Shown here: positions 1 to 5,950 of the stretch, piece by piece | Position numbering within the stretch: the stretch's first letter is position 1 | Layout of the letters: each line of letters opens with the position of its first letter | From: JAABSP01 sp011390135 | GTDB lineage: Bacteria > Desulfobacterota > Desulfobacteria > Desulfobacterales > JAABSP01 | Assembly: GCA_011390135.1 (NCBI GenBank) | Contig: JAABSZ010000164.1 | Coordinates: forward strand, 1 to 8,721 | Direction: 5' to 3' | DNA length: 8,721 nucleotides | The notes under the pieces: model-generated | Database searches by the model: none | What the model was told of the DNA's origin: nothing | What the model saw: only the letters and a program-made list of their open reading frames with translations | Translations under genes and position numbers: made by a program

Positions 1-1424
1 TGACACAAAAATCGGAAAAGCTCTGGGACGGCCGGTTTTCCGAGGGAACCGCTAAAGTGGTGGAGCGGTTTACATCCTCCATCTCCGTGGACAGACGCCT
101 CTACAAACACGACATCGAGGGGAGCATCGCGCACTGCCGGATGCTCGCGAAGGTCGGCGTCATCGCGGACGAGGAGGCCGATACCCTGGTTCAGGGGCTG
201 GAGACGATCAGAGGGGAGATCGAGCGGGATGAATTTCCCTATGACGACAGCCTGGAAGACATCCACATGCATGTGGAGTCCCGCCTGAGCGAGCTGGTGG
301 GAAATGTCGCGAGAAAGCTCCACACCGCAAGAAGCCGGAACGATCAGGTGGCCCTGGATACTCGGATGTACCTTCGGGAGGAGAGCCGGAACATCATTGC
401 CGGCCTTTTCCGCCTCCGGGAGGTGCTGGTCGATCTTGCCGAAGCCGACATGGATGTGGTAATGCCCGGCTATACCCATCTGCAGCGTGCCCAGCCGGTA
501 CTCTTCTCCCATCACCTGATGGCCTACTACGAGATGTTCAAGCGGGATGCAGAGCGGTTTGAAGACGGACTGAAGCGGATCGATGTGATGCCCCTGGGAA
601 GCGCGGCCCTGGCCGGGACCACCTATCCCATCGACCGGGCCTATACCGCAGAACTGCTCGATTTTCCCGCGGTATCGCCAAACAGTATCGATGCGGTATC
701 GGATCGGGATTTCATCCTCGAATTTTTGAGCGGGGCCAGCATCTGCATGATCCACTTCTCCCGGTTTTCCGAGGAGCTGATCCTCTGGTCATCCGCGGAG
801 TTCGGCTTTATCGAGCTGCCAGATGCGTTTGCCACCGGCAGCAGCATCATGCCCCAGAAGAAGAACCCGGATGTGCCGGAGCTGGTGCGGGGAAAGGCGG
901 GCCGGGTCATCGGGGACCTGATGAACATGCTGACCCTGATGAAGTCCCTGCCCCTGGCCTACAACCGGGACATGCAGGAGGACAAGCCGCCGCTCTTCGA
1001 TGCGGTCGATACCCTGACCGCGTGCATCGAGGTCTATATTCCAATGCTGCCGAAGATCAGCCTCCGCAAAGAGGTGATGGCCCGTGCCACGGAAAAGGGC
1101 TTTTTGAATGCCACGGACATGGCCGACTATCTGGCCAACAAGGGCATCCCGTTCCGGGAGGCGCACAGCCATGCGGGCCGCGCGGTGGCCGAGGCCCAGC
1201 GCCAGGGCAGAGAGCTTCACGAGTTGGATCTGGAATCGCTGCGGGAGTTTTCCGACCGGATCGAGGCCGACATCTTCGATATCCTCACCACAGAAGGGAT
1301 GATCAACCGGCGCACCTCCTATGGCGGGACCGCGACAGAGAATGTGAAAAAAGCCATTGCCGGAGCCCGTGAGGCCATGTCCCAAGAGGTGAAAGGGAAG
1401 GAGAAAAGGTGGGAGAAAGGCTGA
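1..1424 (+). CDS. argH: Argininosuccinate lyase (first base of start codon outside window)
   Basis: Cleaves argininosuccinate to arginine and fumarate, the last step of arginine biosynthesis; a cytoplasmic homotetramer in the fumarase/aspartase superfamily. The reading frame is open from base 3 and begins T-Q-K-S-E-K-L-W-D-G-R-F, the normal ArgH N-terminus. Bases 1-2 (tg) are therefore the end of an ATG whose first base precedes the window. A GTG at 57 is open but would cut off the conserved KLWDGRF segment. Numbered from that ATG the protein is 474 residues, close to the family norm of about 460. Visible motifs: TARSRNDQ at 109-116, the GYTHLQRAQP stretch with the catalytic-helper histidine at 160, and the superfamily signature GSSIMPQKKNP starting at G280, which carries the catalytic serine loop. 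No key residue is missing. The 3' end overlaps the next gene by 16 bases, indicating co-transcription. Confidence 0.97.
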   Translation, partial: TQKSEKLWDGRFSEGTAKVVERFTSSISVDRRLYKHDIEGSIAHCRMLAKVGVIADEEADTLVQGLETIRGEIERDEFPYDDSLEDIHMHVESRLSELVGNVARKLHTARSRNDQVALDTRMYLREESRNIIAGLFRLREVLVDLAEADMDVVMPGYTHLQRAQPVLFSHHLMAYYEMFKRDAERFEDGLKRIDVMPLGSAALAGTTYPIDRAYTAELLDFPAVSPNSIDAVSDRDFILEFLSGASICMIHFSRFSEELILWSSAEFGFIELPDAFATGSSIMPQKKNPDVPELVRGKAGRVIGDLMNMLTLMKSLPLAYNRDMQEDKPPLFDAVDTLTACIEVYIPMLPKISLRKEVMARATEKGFLNATDMADYLANKGIPFREAHSHAGRAVAEAQRQGRELHELDLESLREFSDRIEADIFDILTTEGMINRRTSYGGTATENVKKAIAGAREAMSQEVKGKEKRWEKG

Positions 1425-1615
1425 AGCGTAAAGCCGTTCAACTGCTGGTTCCGGTCCTGGTTCCGGTCCTGATCGGGCTCTTTCTGGCGGCCGGATGCGG
1501 CCGCAAGGGGCCGCCGGTCGCGCCCCATGACCCGGAGCGGCCCGCTGCGGAGAATCCGCTCTATCCCGGAGAGGAGTGTCCGGCCTGCCCTCAGCCGCCG
1601 CAGGCGCTGGAGTAA
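1409..1615 (+). CDS. Small LptM/YifL-like lipoprotein
   Basis: A 68-residue predicted lipoprotein. GTG start at 1409, preceded by a GGAAGGAG ribosome site at 1395-1402 with 6-base spacing, inside the end of argH. Residues 4-8 are basic, 12-28 hydrophobic, and the lipobox A-A-G-C places the lipidated cysteine at C30. The mature start, CGRKGPPVAP, resembles the short lipoprotein-attachment family that includes E. coli LptM (YifL), which has CGxKGPL and about 67 residues and supports maturation of the LPS transporter LptD-LptE in the outer membrane. The rest is proline-rich and low in complexity and ends with a C57-P-A-C60 pair, which I do not associate with the family. The signal peptide core is encoded by a 12-bp tandem repeat. 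Such genes often sit beside amino-acid biosynthesis genes (lysA or dapF in relatives); here the neighbour is argH. The family assignment is by motif only. Confidence 0.8.
   Translation: MGERLKRKAVQLLVPVLVPVLIGLFLAAGCGRKGPPVAPHDPERPAAENPLYPGEECPACPQPPQALE
1445..1468 (+). repeat. 12-bp tandem duplication in lipoprotein signal sequence
   Basis: Two perfect copies of CTGGTTCCGGTC (1445-1456 and 1457-1468), followed by a partial third (CTGATC). They encode L-V-P-V-L-V-P-V-L in the hydrophobic core of the signal peptide. The unit length is a multiple of three, so gain or loss of a copy changes core length by four residues without a frameshift. Confidence 0.9.
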
Positions 1616-1635
1616 ACCAAGGGATTTGGAAAATA

Positions 1636-1707
1636 CCGATATTCCGCTTACAAAACTTGAATCCTTGTTCCAAAAGGAATAATCGAATCGGGGTAGCGGT
1701 ATATCGG
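1636..1707. repeat. Imperfect inverted repeat upstream of the YdbL-like lipoprotein gene
   Basis: Arms CCGATATTCCGCT (1636-1648) and AGCGGTATATCGG (1695-1707) pair over 13 positions with one mismatch across a 46-base spacer. The spacer itself holds a small TTCC-AAAA-GGAA hairpin. The element fills most of the 131-base gap between the two lipoprotein genes. It could be an operator pair, a structured leader or an old miniature element; nothing in the sequence decides between these. Confidence 0.5.
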
Positions 1708-1746
1708 CAAATTCCGTGTCCCTAAACCCAAATAGAGGAGCGTTGT

Positions 1747-2352
1747 ATGAAAAGCGGTCTGAATCTTCTTCTTTCCCTTTTCCTGATCCCCTTTTTCCTC
1801 ACGATATGGGGCTGCACCCTGGCCCAGGTCGATGTGGATGTGGTGAGCGAGCGCACCTCGCTGGAGAACCAGGTGCTGGGGACCTACAACGCGCTGGACC
1901 GGGAGATGCTGCTGCTGGCTTCGGTTCGTGGCGTCGATGCCGATGGGGAGATCCGGCAGCCGCCCAAGCACAGCCGGGAACACAAGGATGCGGTCACGGC
2001 CATGCAGGTGCTATCGTTCCACGAGGATGACCTGATTGCGTTCAAGCGGCTCAGATGGGTCGGGGAGAACAATGAGGGGCTGCTGACCCCATTTGCCATG
2101 GATCGGGAGAATCCGCCCGAGGATTTGCGGGACTTTGCCCTGCGCTACGGCGAAGAGGAATTCAACGCGGTGGTCGGGGAGAGCAACGGGGCCCGGGATC
2201 TGATCATGACCCGGGTGATCGAGACCAACGAGAATCTGACGGCGGCGGACATGCCGGAGATTCGGCGGATCTTTGCGCGGCTCAATGCCGAGAAGGCCGC
2301 GGACGGGACCCGGATACAGGGGGAGGATGGCAACTGGAGTGTAAAAAACTGA
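1747..2352 (+). CDS. DUF1318 (YdbL-like) lipoprotein
   Basis: A 201-residue predicted lipoprotein. ATG start with a GAGGAG ribosome site at 1735-1740, 6 bases upstream. A hydrophobic signal (about 5-21) ends in I-W-G-C, giving lipidation at C23; the tryptophan at -2 is unusual, but the G-C junction and the following TLAQ look normal. The C-terminal stretch (about 139-201), with E-S-N-x-A-R-D, a helix over E-N-L-T-A-A-D, and a final D-G-x-W-x-x-K, matches the DUF1318 pattern seen in E. coli YdbL, which works with YdbH and YnbE in phospholipid transport between the membranes. YdbL is a short periplasmic protein; this one is lipidated and carries about 100 extra residues in front, a form I associate with Desulfobacterota. 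No ydbH- or ynbE-like gene is in the window. It probably acts in the periplasm, anchored to a membrane; the exact role is unknown. Confidence 0.8.
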   Translation: MKSGLNLLLSLFLIPFFLTIWGCTLAQVDVDVVSERTSLENQVLGTYNALDREMLLLASVRGVDADGEIRQPPKHSREHKDAVTAMQVLSFHEDDLIAFKRLRWVGENNEGLLTPFAMDRENPPEDLRDFALRYGEEEFNAVVGESNGARDLIMTRVIETNENLTAADMPEIRRIFARLNAEKAADGTRIQGEDGNWSVKN

Positions 2353-2414
2353 TTTGCGATTCGATCGAGGGGCTGCATGTCCCCGGAATCGGGGCAAAGA
2401 GAGCAGGAGATGTC

Positions 2415-2442
2415 AAAAACCGGCTGTACAGCCGGTTTTTTT
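2415..2442 (+). terminator. Strong intrinsic terminator after the lipoprotein operon
   Basis: A perfect palindrome at 2415-2440: five A, the GC-rich arm CCGGCTG, its complement, then seven T (2436-2442). The flanking A and T runs mean it could also stop minus-strand transcripts. It lies 63 bases after the YdbL-like stop codon. Confidence 0.92.
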
Positions 2443-2477
2443 GTTTGTGCGCACTCTTTGGAGCCAGCCGTCTGTCT

Positions 2478-2506
2478 GTCGATATTGGACACTTGGTTGA
2501 CGGCCG
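2478..2506. repeat. Left copy of a two-part motif shared with 5925-5950
   Basis: GTCGATATTGGAC (2478-2490) followed 6 bases later by TTGACGGCCG (2497-2506). The second part recurs exactly, in direct orientation, at 5925-5934. The first recurs in inverted orientation with one mismatch at 5938-5950. The first element is close to palindromic, so its orientation carries little weight. Confidence 0.4.
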
Positions 2507-2564
2507 TTTCACCGGTACGAGGTGTTGAGATCGACGCCGTTGCAGCCGATCTAATTTTTTTCAG

Positions 2565-2586
2565 CCGGAGGTATCTTCGGTTTTTT
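2565..2586 (+). terminator. Weaker terminator-like hairpin
   Basis: CCGGAG (2565-2570), loop GTAT, CTTCGG (2575-2580), then six T (2581-2586). The 6-bp stem includes one G-T pair. It comes about 120 bases after a strong terminator, so it either serves an unrecognised short transcript, acts as a back-up, or is coincidental. Confidence 0.45.
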
Positions 2587-2596
2587 ACGCTTCAAA

Positions 2597-2625
2597 TTGA
2601 CCCTGCCGCGGATATCGGATAAGGT
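2597..2625 (+). promoter_or_regulatory. Candidate sigma70 promoter for the ATPase gene
   Basis: TTGACC (2597-2602), a 17-base spacer, then TAAGGT (2620-2625). The -35 box matches five of six consensus bases, the -10 only three of six. It is the best-placed candidate before the ATPase, leaving a leader of roughly 80 bases. Confidence 0.35.
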
Positions 2626-2702
2626 TTAACGAGCGGTCGATGATCCGGCGGGGAAGCCATGACCGGGGAAATGCGGTCGCAATTCAATAGGGATGGAACA
2701 CC

Positions 2703-2706
2703 GGAG
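2703..2706 (+). promoter_or_regulatory. Ribosome binding site deciding the ATPase start
   Basis: GGAG at 2703-2706 sits 7 bases before the ATG at 2714. The earlier in-frame ATG at 2693 has its only purine run (AGGG) directly abutting it, so the 2714 start is preferred. Confidence 0.65.
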
Positions 2707-2713
2707 CAATTTT

Positions 2714-4054
2714 ATGAGACTTGAATTTCTGGAACTTGGAAATTATCGCTGCTTTTCCCACCTTCGGATCGATTTTGATGCCCAATTAACGGTGCTGGTC
2801 GGCGTCAACGGCTCCGGAAAGACAGCGATTCTCGATGCCGCCGCCGTTGCATTGGGCCCTTATCTCGGCGCTTTCGACAAAGGAAAGAGCAGCGGATTTT
2901 TCGTCGAAGATACACGCCTGAAAAGGGTCAGGGCAAGCACTGCCGAAATGAAGCCTCAATTTCCGATTACTTTAAATGCGGGCGGATGGCATGATGGTCA
3001 ATCATATCTATGGAACCGCCAGTTGCTGAGTGAAAAATCCAAGACAACAATTGCCGCTGCAAAGGATTTGGCTGAACTCGGGAAAAACCTTCAGGAAGAA
3101 GTGCGAACCCACGGAAATGTCATCCTTCCTCTGCTCGCATATTACGGAACCGGACGACTATGGAAAGAAAACCGGCTGACGGAACTTCGGAAATCGGTCT
3201 TGTCCGAAAGCCGCACCATCGGATATCGGGACTGCATGAATCCCTCATCCAGCTACAAAGAATTTGCCTACTGGCTGAAGCAGATCATTCTTGCCGATCT
3301 CCAGGAGAAGCTGCAATGGGCAGACAAAGGGAAGCGTACCGAAAAATCTGAATTATCTGCATTGATCTCTGCCGTTCAGAATGCGGTCAACCAGCCATTG
3401 CGGACCACCGGGTGGCATACCATCCGGTATGATGCCAAAACCGATCAGGTCGTTGCCGAACATGAGGAAAAAGGCATTTTGCCTGTTTCTCTTCTGAGCG
3501 ACGGCGTGCGCAATATCCTGGCGCTTGCCGCAGATATCGCCTTTCGATGCTGCAAACTGAATCCGCATCTCGGATCGGAAGCCGTAGCGAAAACTCCGGG
3601 CATTGTCTTGATCGATGAATTGGACATGCATCTGCATCCGGGCTGGCAGCAGAAGATCGTGACTGCGTTTCAAAAAGCCTTTCCGGCCGTCCAGTTCATT
3701 TTAACCACCCACAGTCCTCACCTGATTTCAACGGTGGCTTCGGAGAAACTGAGGATTCTCGATCAGGGAAAGGTCTTCTCAGCCGCCCCCGGAACCAAGG
3801 GAGCCGACGCGTCCCGGATTTTAAAAAGGATTTTCGAGGTCCATCCGAGGCCAAAAGATGATCCCAATGCCATATTGCTGAGCGAATATCTGTCGCTGGT
3901 CTATGGGGATCAATGGGACAGCGGGGCAGCAGTGGAAAAGCGGAAGAGACTGGATGAAATCTTCCAGGGGGAAGAGCCTGCATTGACCGAAGCGGACCTG
4001 TATATCGAAAACCGGAAATGGGAAATGGCGGATGAAGCGGATCTGCAAGTCTGA
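2714..4054 (+). CDS. PtuA-like AAA/ABC-type ATPase (Septu/retron-associated family)
   Basis: A 446-residue cytoplasmic ATPase of the RecF/SMC-like ABC class. The N-terminus M-R-L-E-F-L-E-L-G-N-Y-R-C-F is typical. Walker A is G-V-N-G-S-G-K-T at 30-37; the family hallmark A-Y-Y-G-T-G-R-L-W lies at 142-150; the signature-like L-L-S-D-G-V-R-N at 260-267; Walker B I-V-L-I-D-E with D301/E302 followed by H-L-H-P; and the switch histidine in T-T-H-S-P is H333. The C-terminal part (T-K-G-A-D-A-S-R-I-L at 361-370, then a charged helical tail) fits the ATPases paired with HNH nucleases in Septu (PtuA-PtuB) and some retrons. There ATP-dependent complexes restrain or trigger the nuclease upon phage infection. 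All motifs are intact. Base composition is lower in GC than argH or polA, suggesting acquisition. The expected partner downstream appears broken. A different RecF-like ATPase role cannot be excluded. Confidence 0.85.
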   Translation: MRLEFLELGNYRCFSHLRIDFDAQLTVLVGVNGSGKTAILDAAAVALGPYLGAFDKGKSSGFFVEDTRLKRVRASTAEMKPQFPITLNAGGWHDGQSYLWNRQLLSEKSKTTIAAAKDLAELGKNLQEEVRTHGNVILPLLAYYGTGRLWKENRLTELRKSVLSESRTIGYRDCMNPSSSYKEFAYWLKQIILADLQEKLQWADKGKRTEKSELSALISAVQNAVNQPLRTTGWHTIRYDAKTDQVVAEHEEKGILPVSLLSDGVRNILALAADIAFRCCKLNPHLGSEAVAKTPGIVLIDELDMHLHPGWQQKIVTAFQKAFPAVQFILTTHSPHLISTVASEKLRILDQGKVFSAAPGTKGADASRILKRIFEVHPRPKDDPNAILLSEYLSLVYGDQWDSGAAVEKRKRLDEIFQGEEPALTEADLYIENRKWEMADEADLQV

Positions 4055-4267
4055 AGCGCCTGAACGGAGCAGCGAAGGCTTGTTCTGTTCAGCATTGAAC
4101 GGGAGAAAAAGAAAGCCCGTCTGGAGAATCAAAAACCGGGCATATTCCTTCCCAGACTCGCCGCCCGTTATTTCAGCAGAAAATGGCCCTCCTTTTTTAC
4201 CACAAAGCGGATTCTGCTCGGGAGGTATGCAGAAGAATACCTGCAGCGTATCTCTTTTGATGGTTGA
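4032..4267 (+). pseudogene. Probable remnant of the ATPase partner gene
   Basis: An ATG at 4032 overlaps the ATPase end by 23 bases and starts M-K-R-I-C-K-S-E-A-P-E, resembling the M-K-x-I-x-K-x-x-x-P opening of PtuB-like HNH proteins (TIGR02646 type). Beyond that this frame looks non-coding. A different frame, the ATPase's own, is open from 4064 to the TGA at 4265-4267 and looks protein-like: I-E-R-E-K-K-K-A-R-L-E-N-Q near 4094-4132, then L-P-R-L-A-A-R-Y-F, then L-L-G-R-Y-A-E-E-Y-L-Q-R-I. It contains no ATG, GTG or TTG, as expected for the tail of a gene whose body was deleted. No HNH residues or CxxC pairs are present. What is seen: a start-like piece and a start-less tail in different frames. 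What is inferred: a common origin as a deleted nuclease gene. Confidence 0.4.
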
Positions 4268-4308
4268 ATGGCAAAACCGGTCGGCTCATGATCCGAGAGG
4301 TGAACTCC

Positions 4309-5814
4309 CTAGGCCGACAATACCGCCCGTTCCATCCGAACGATTTCTTCATCCGACAGGAAGCCGAAATATCGGGCCCGCTTTCGGCCGGAAAGCTCTC
4401 CATTGTTTTGAAGGCAGAAGCGGATGAAGAGATCGATCTGTCGATCCGGCATATCCACGATCTCCTGGATGGCCTTCTTTGTTCTGTCATGGTTGGCCAG
4501 AAACTCCAATTCACCGGCCAGTTCGTTTTCGATGGTCTGCTCGATGAAGCAAAAAAGCGCTTCGGCCTGGGGCGTCATGTCGATATACCGATACCATATT
4601 GCGGTATCGTTGTGAACGGTCATGGCGCCCTCCTCGTCGAGGCCGTATTCCACCAGCGACATCAACTGCCGGGAGAAGGCTTCCAGAGAAGCGTCGTAAT
4701 CCGCGGGTCTTTTCAGCATGGCGGCAGATACCGGAAACATGATGCCTTGGGGAGTGAATCCCCGCCGGGCGAGGATATTGTGGATCAGAAAACGGTGAAT
4801 CCGACCGTTTCCGTCCTCGAACGGATGCAGGAAAACGAATCCGTATGCGACGGCTGCGGCATGAATCACCGCGGGCATGCCGCCTTCACTCATTTTCCGG
4901 TGGGCGGCGATCAGCCCCTCCATAAGCGCTTCCAGGTCTTCGGGTTTGGGCCCTGCAAAATGGATTCTCTCCCGCTGCCAGGCCACCGTTTCGCCGACAT
5001 AATTCTGGCCGGACCGGTAGTCTGAGCTGCGGAATCGGTCATCGACAATCCGATTGTAGAGTTCGATCAGTTTCGGCTTGCGGCAGAAGTCCTCCTGTTC
5101 CGCATTTTGAAGCAGGGCGGCAAAGCGCTCTGTCCGGTTCGGGGTGGGGTTGACATGTTCGATGGCAAAGGAGGATTTCGTCTCTTTGGTATAAAGGTAT
5201 CCGAGGGCCCGGCGCAACAGTTCCGGAGAATAGCCGGCCATCATTTCCCGGCAGCGTCGGGAAAAATCGACCGACTCGAAGGCTGTGAGCCTTTCGGTGC
5301 GACGGATGGTCGGACAGAATCGGCGGTCCCCCGGCAGGTTGTCGATGATCCGCTGCCGCCGGACTTTGCGGCCCGGTGATACCGTATAATACGCATCCGG
5401 TTCCAGCAGCTCGATGTAATTGCCCTGCTTCAGATCCGCCAGCGGAAGTTTCCTTGAAACCAGAAATTCGAACAGAAACCACAAACGCCTGGCATACTTG
5501 CCGGTCGGTCTGGATCGGATATAAGCAAGCAGATCTGCCTCTGCAATTTTTTGGAACAGGAGACCGAGGATTGCCAGATTCGTTCCGTCGTATTTGAGCG
5601 CGAATTCAAGATGATCCCCAAGCCCCGCGCCCGGCCAGTACCGAGACGGAAAGATCTCCCGGACAACCCCCCGGCTCGAATCGATCCGGTGGATGGTGCT
5701 GTCCGCTACCAGGGATCTGTGCCGATTGGGGATGACATCGAGATTGTAACGGTCGATCAGCTCTGCATATCCCGCGGGTCTGTATGTCGATTGTACCGGA
5801 TCATTCTCAGGCAT
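4309..5814 (-). CDS. Fic-domain protein (probable AMP-transferase) with inhibitory motif
   Basis: A 501-residue protein. The core motif H330-P-F-E-D-G-N-G-R-I-H-R341 matches the Fic consensus HxFx(D/E)GNGRxxR, whose enzymes move AMP or a related group from a nucleotide onto a target protein. About 110 residues earlier lies S215-F-A-I-E219-H, matching the (S/T)xxxE(G/N) inhibitory helix of class II Fic proteins except for His at the last place; E219 would be expected to pair with R341. The N-terminal 130 residues (containing Y-R-P-A-G-Y-A-E-L and D-H-L-E-F-A-L-K-Y) are a conserved-looking domain I cannot name. Frame extension to a TTG at 5898 is possible, but the ATG at 5814 has a strong ribosome site and the promoter overlaps the TTG. 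It is convergent with the ATPase. The target is unknown: regulatory, toxin-like and defence roles all fit. Confidence 0.92.
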   Translation of the reverse strand: MPENDPVQSTYRPAGYAELIDRYNLDVIPNRHRSLVADSTIHRIDSSRGVVREIFPSRYWPGAGLGDHLEFALKYDGTNLAILGLLFQKIAEADLLAYIRSRPTGKYARRLWFLFEFLVSRKLPLADLKQGNYIELLEPDAYYTVSPGRKVRRQRIIDNLPGDRRFCPTIRRTERLTAFESVDFSRRCREMMAGYSPELLRRALGYLYTKETKSSFAIEHVNPTPNRTERFAALLQNAEQEDFCRKPKLIELYNRIVDDRFRSSDYRSGQNYVGETVAWQRERIHFAGPKPEDLEALMEGLIAAHRKMSEGGMPAVIHAAAVAYGFVFLHPFEDGNGRIHRFLIHNILARRGFTPQGIMFPVSAAMLKRPADYDASLEAFSRQLMSLVEYGLDEEGAMTVHNDTAIWYRYIDMTPQAEALFCFIEQTIENELAGELEFLANHDRTKKAIQEIVDMPDRQIDLFIRFCLQNNGELSGRKRARYFGFLSDEEIVRMERAVLSA

Positions 5815-5819
5815 GGCTT

Positions 5820-5824
5820 CCTCC
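5820..5824 (-). promoter_or_regulatory. Ribosome binding site deciding the Fic start
   Basis: On the minus strand GGAGG lies 5 bases before the ATG whose codon occupies 5812-5814. The upstream TTG codon at 5896-5898 has no comparable site and lies next to the promoter -35 box. Confidence 0.8.
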
Positions 5825-5875
5825 GCCTGCGGCTTGGTTTCGGCAGAAAAGCGGAAAAACGATTTCGCTGTAGGA

Positions 5876-5903
5876 ATTATGATTATATTTGAGGGCAAGT
5901 CAA
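5876..5903 (-). promoter_or_regulatory. Sigma70-like promoter of the Fic gene
   Basis: Minus strand: TTGACT (5903-5898), a 16-base spacer, CATAAT (5881-5876). Each box matches five of six consensus bases. Expected start of transcription is near 5869, giving a leader of about 55 bases before the ATG at 5814. Confidence 0.6.
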
Positions 5904-5924
5904 GAAAAACAATTACAAACGGAT

Positions 5925-5950
5925 TTGACGGCCGCTGGTCCGATATCGAC
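5925..5950. repeat. Right copy of the two-part motif found at 2478-2506
   Basis: TTGACGGCCG (5925-5934) followed 3 bases later by GTCCGATATCGAC (5938-5950). The first part is identical and direct relative to 2497-2506. The second is the reverse complement of 2478-2490 with one mismatch. It lies between the Fic promoter and the end of the cysteine-rich gene. Confidence 0.4.

Larger units (their letters stand above)
2353..2713. other. 361-base intergenic region with two terminator-like hairpins and a promoter candidate
   Basis: The region separates the lipoprotein operon from the ATPase. In order it holds a pair of mutually exclusive short G/C hairpins (2369-2394), a strong terminator (2415-2442), a near-palindromic motif plus TTGACGGCCG (2478-2506) that recurs near 5925-5950, a second weaker hairpin with a T-run (2565-2586), and a sigma70-like promoter candidate (2597-2625). 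An open frame across 2377-2622 has no ribosome site, runs through the terminator and looks non-coding. No tRNA or mobile gene was seen. Confidence 0.7.

Noticed and set aside
57..59. GTG at 57 as the argH start
   Set aside because: The frame continues upstream with the conserved KLWDGRF N-terminus to codon 3-5, so the real ATG straddles the window edge.
789..1673. Long minus-strand frame (294 codons) opposite argH and the small lipoprotein gene
   Set aside because: Its product is Pro/Arg/Gly-rich without motifs and it runs antisense to a certain argH; it is a GC-driven shadow.
2377..2622. Plus-strand frame of 81 codons after the YdbL-like gene
   Set aside because: It reads straight through the strong terminator at 2415-2442, has no ribosome site and has unnatural composition.
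4270..4320. GTCGGC / GCCGAC pairing around the Fic stop as a terminator
   Set aside because: The loop is about 30 bases and no T-run follows on either strand; no convincing terminator was found between the convergent ATPase and Fic genes.
4064..4427. Taking the whole 4032-4427 frame as a 131-residue gene
   Set aside because: Only the first dozen residues look protein-like; the rest is Pro/Ser-rich shadow sequence and runs antisense into the Fic gene. Only the start piece was kept, as part of a probable remnant.
4264..5025. Plus-strand frame of 253 codons opposite the Fic gene
   Set aside because: The minus strand encodes a full Fic protein with exact motifs here; the plus frame has no ribosome site or domain.
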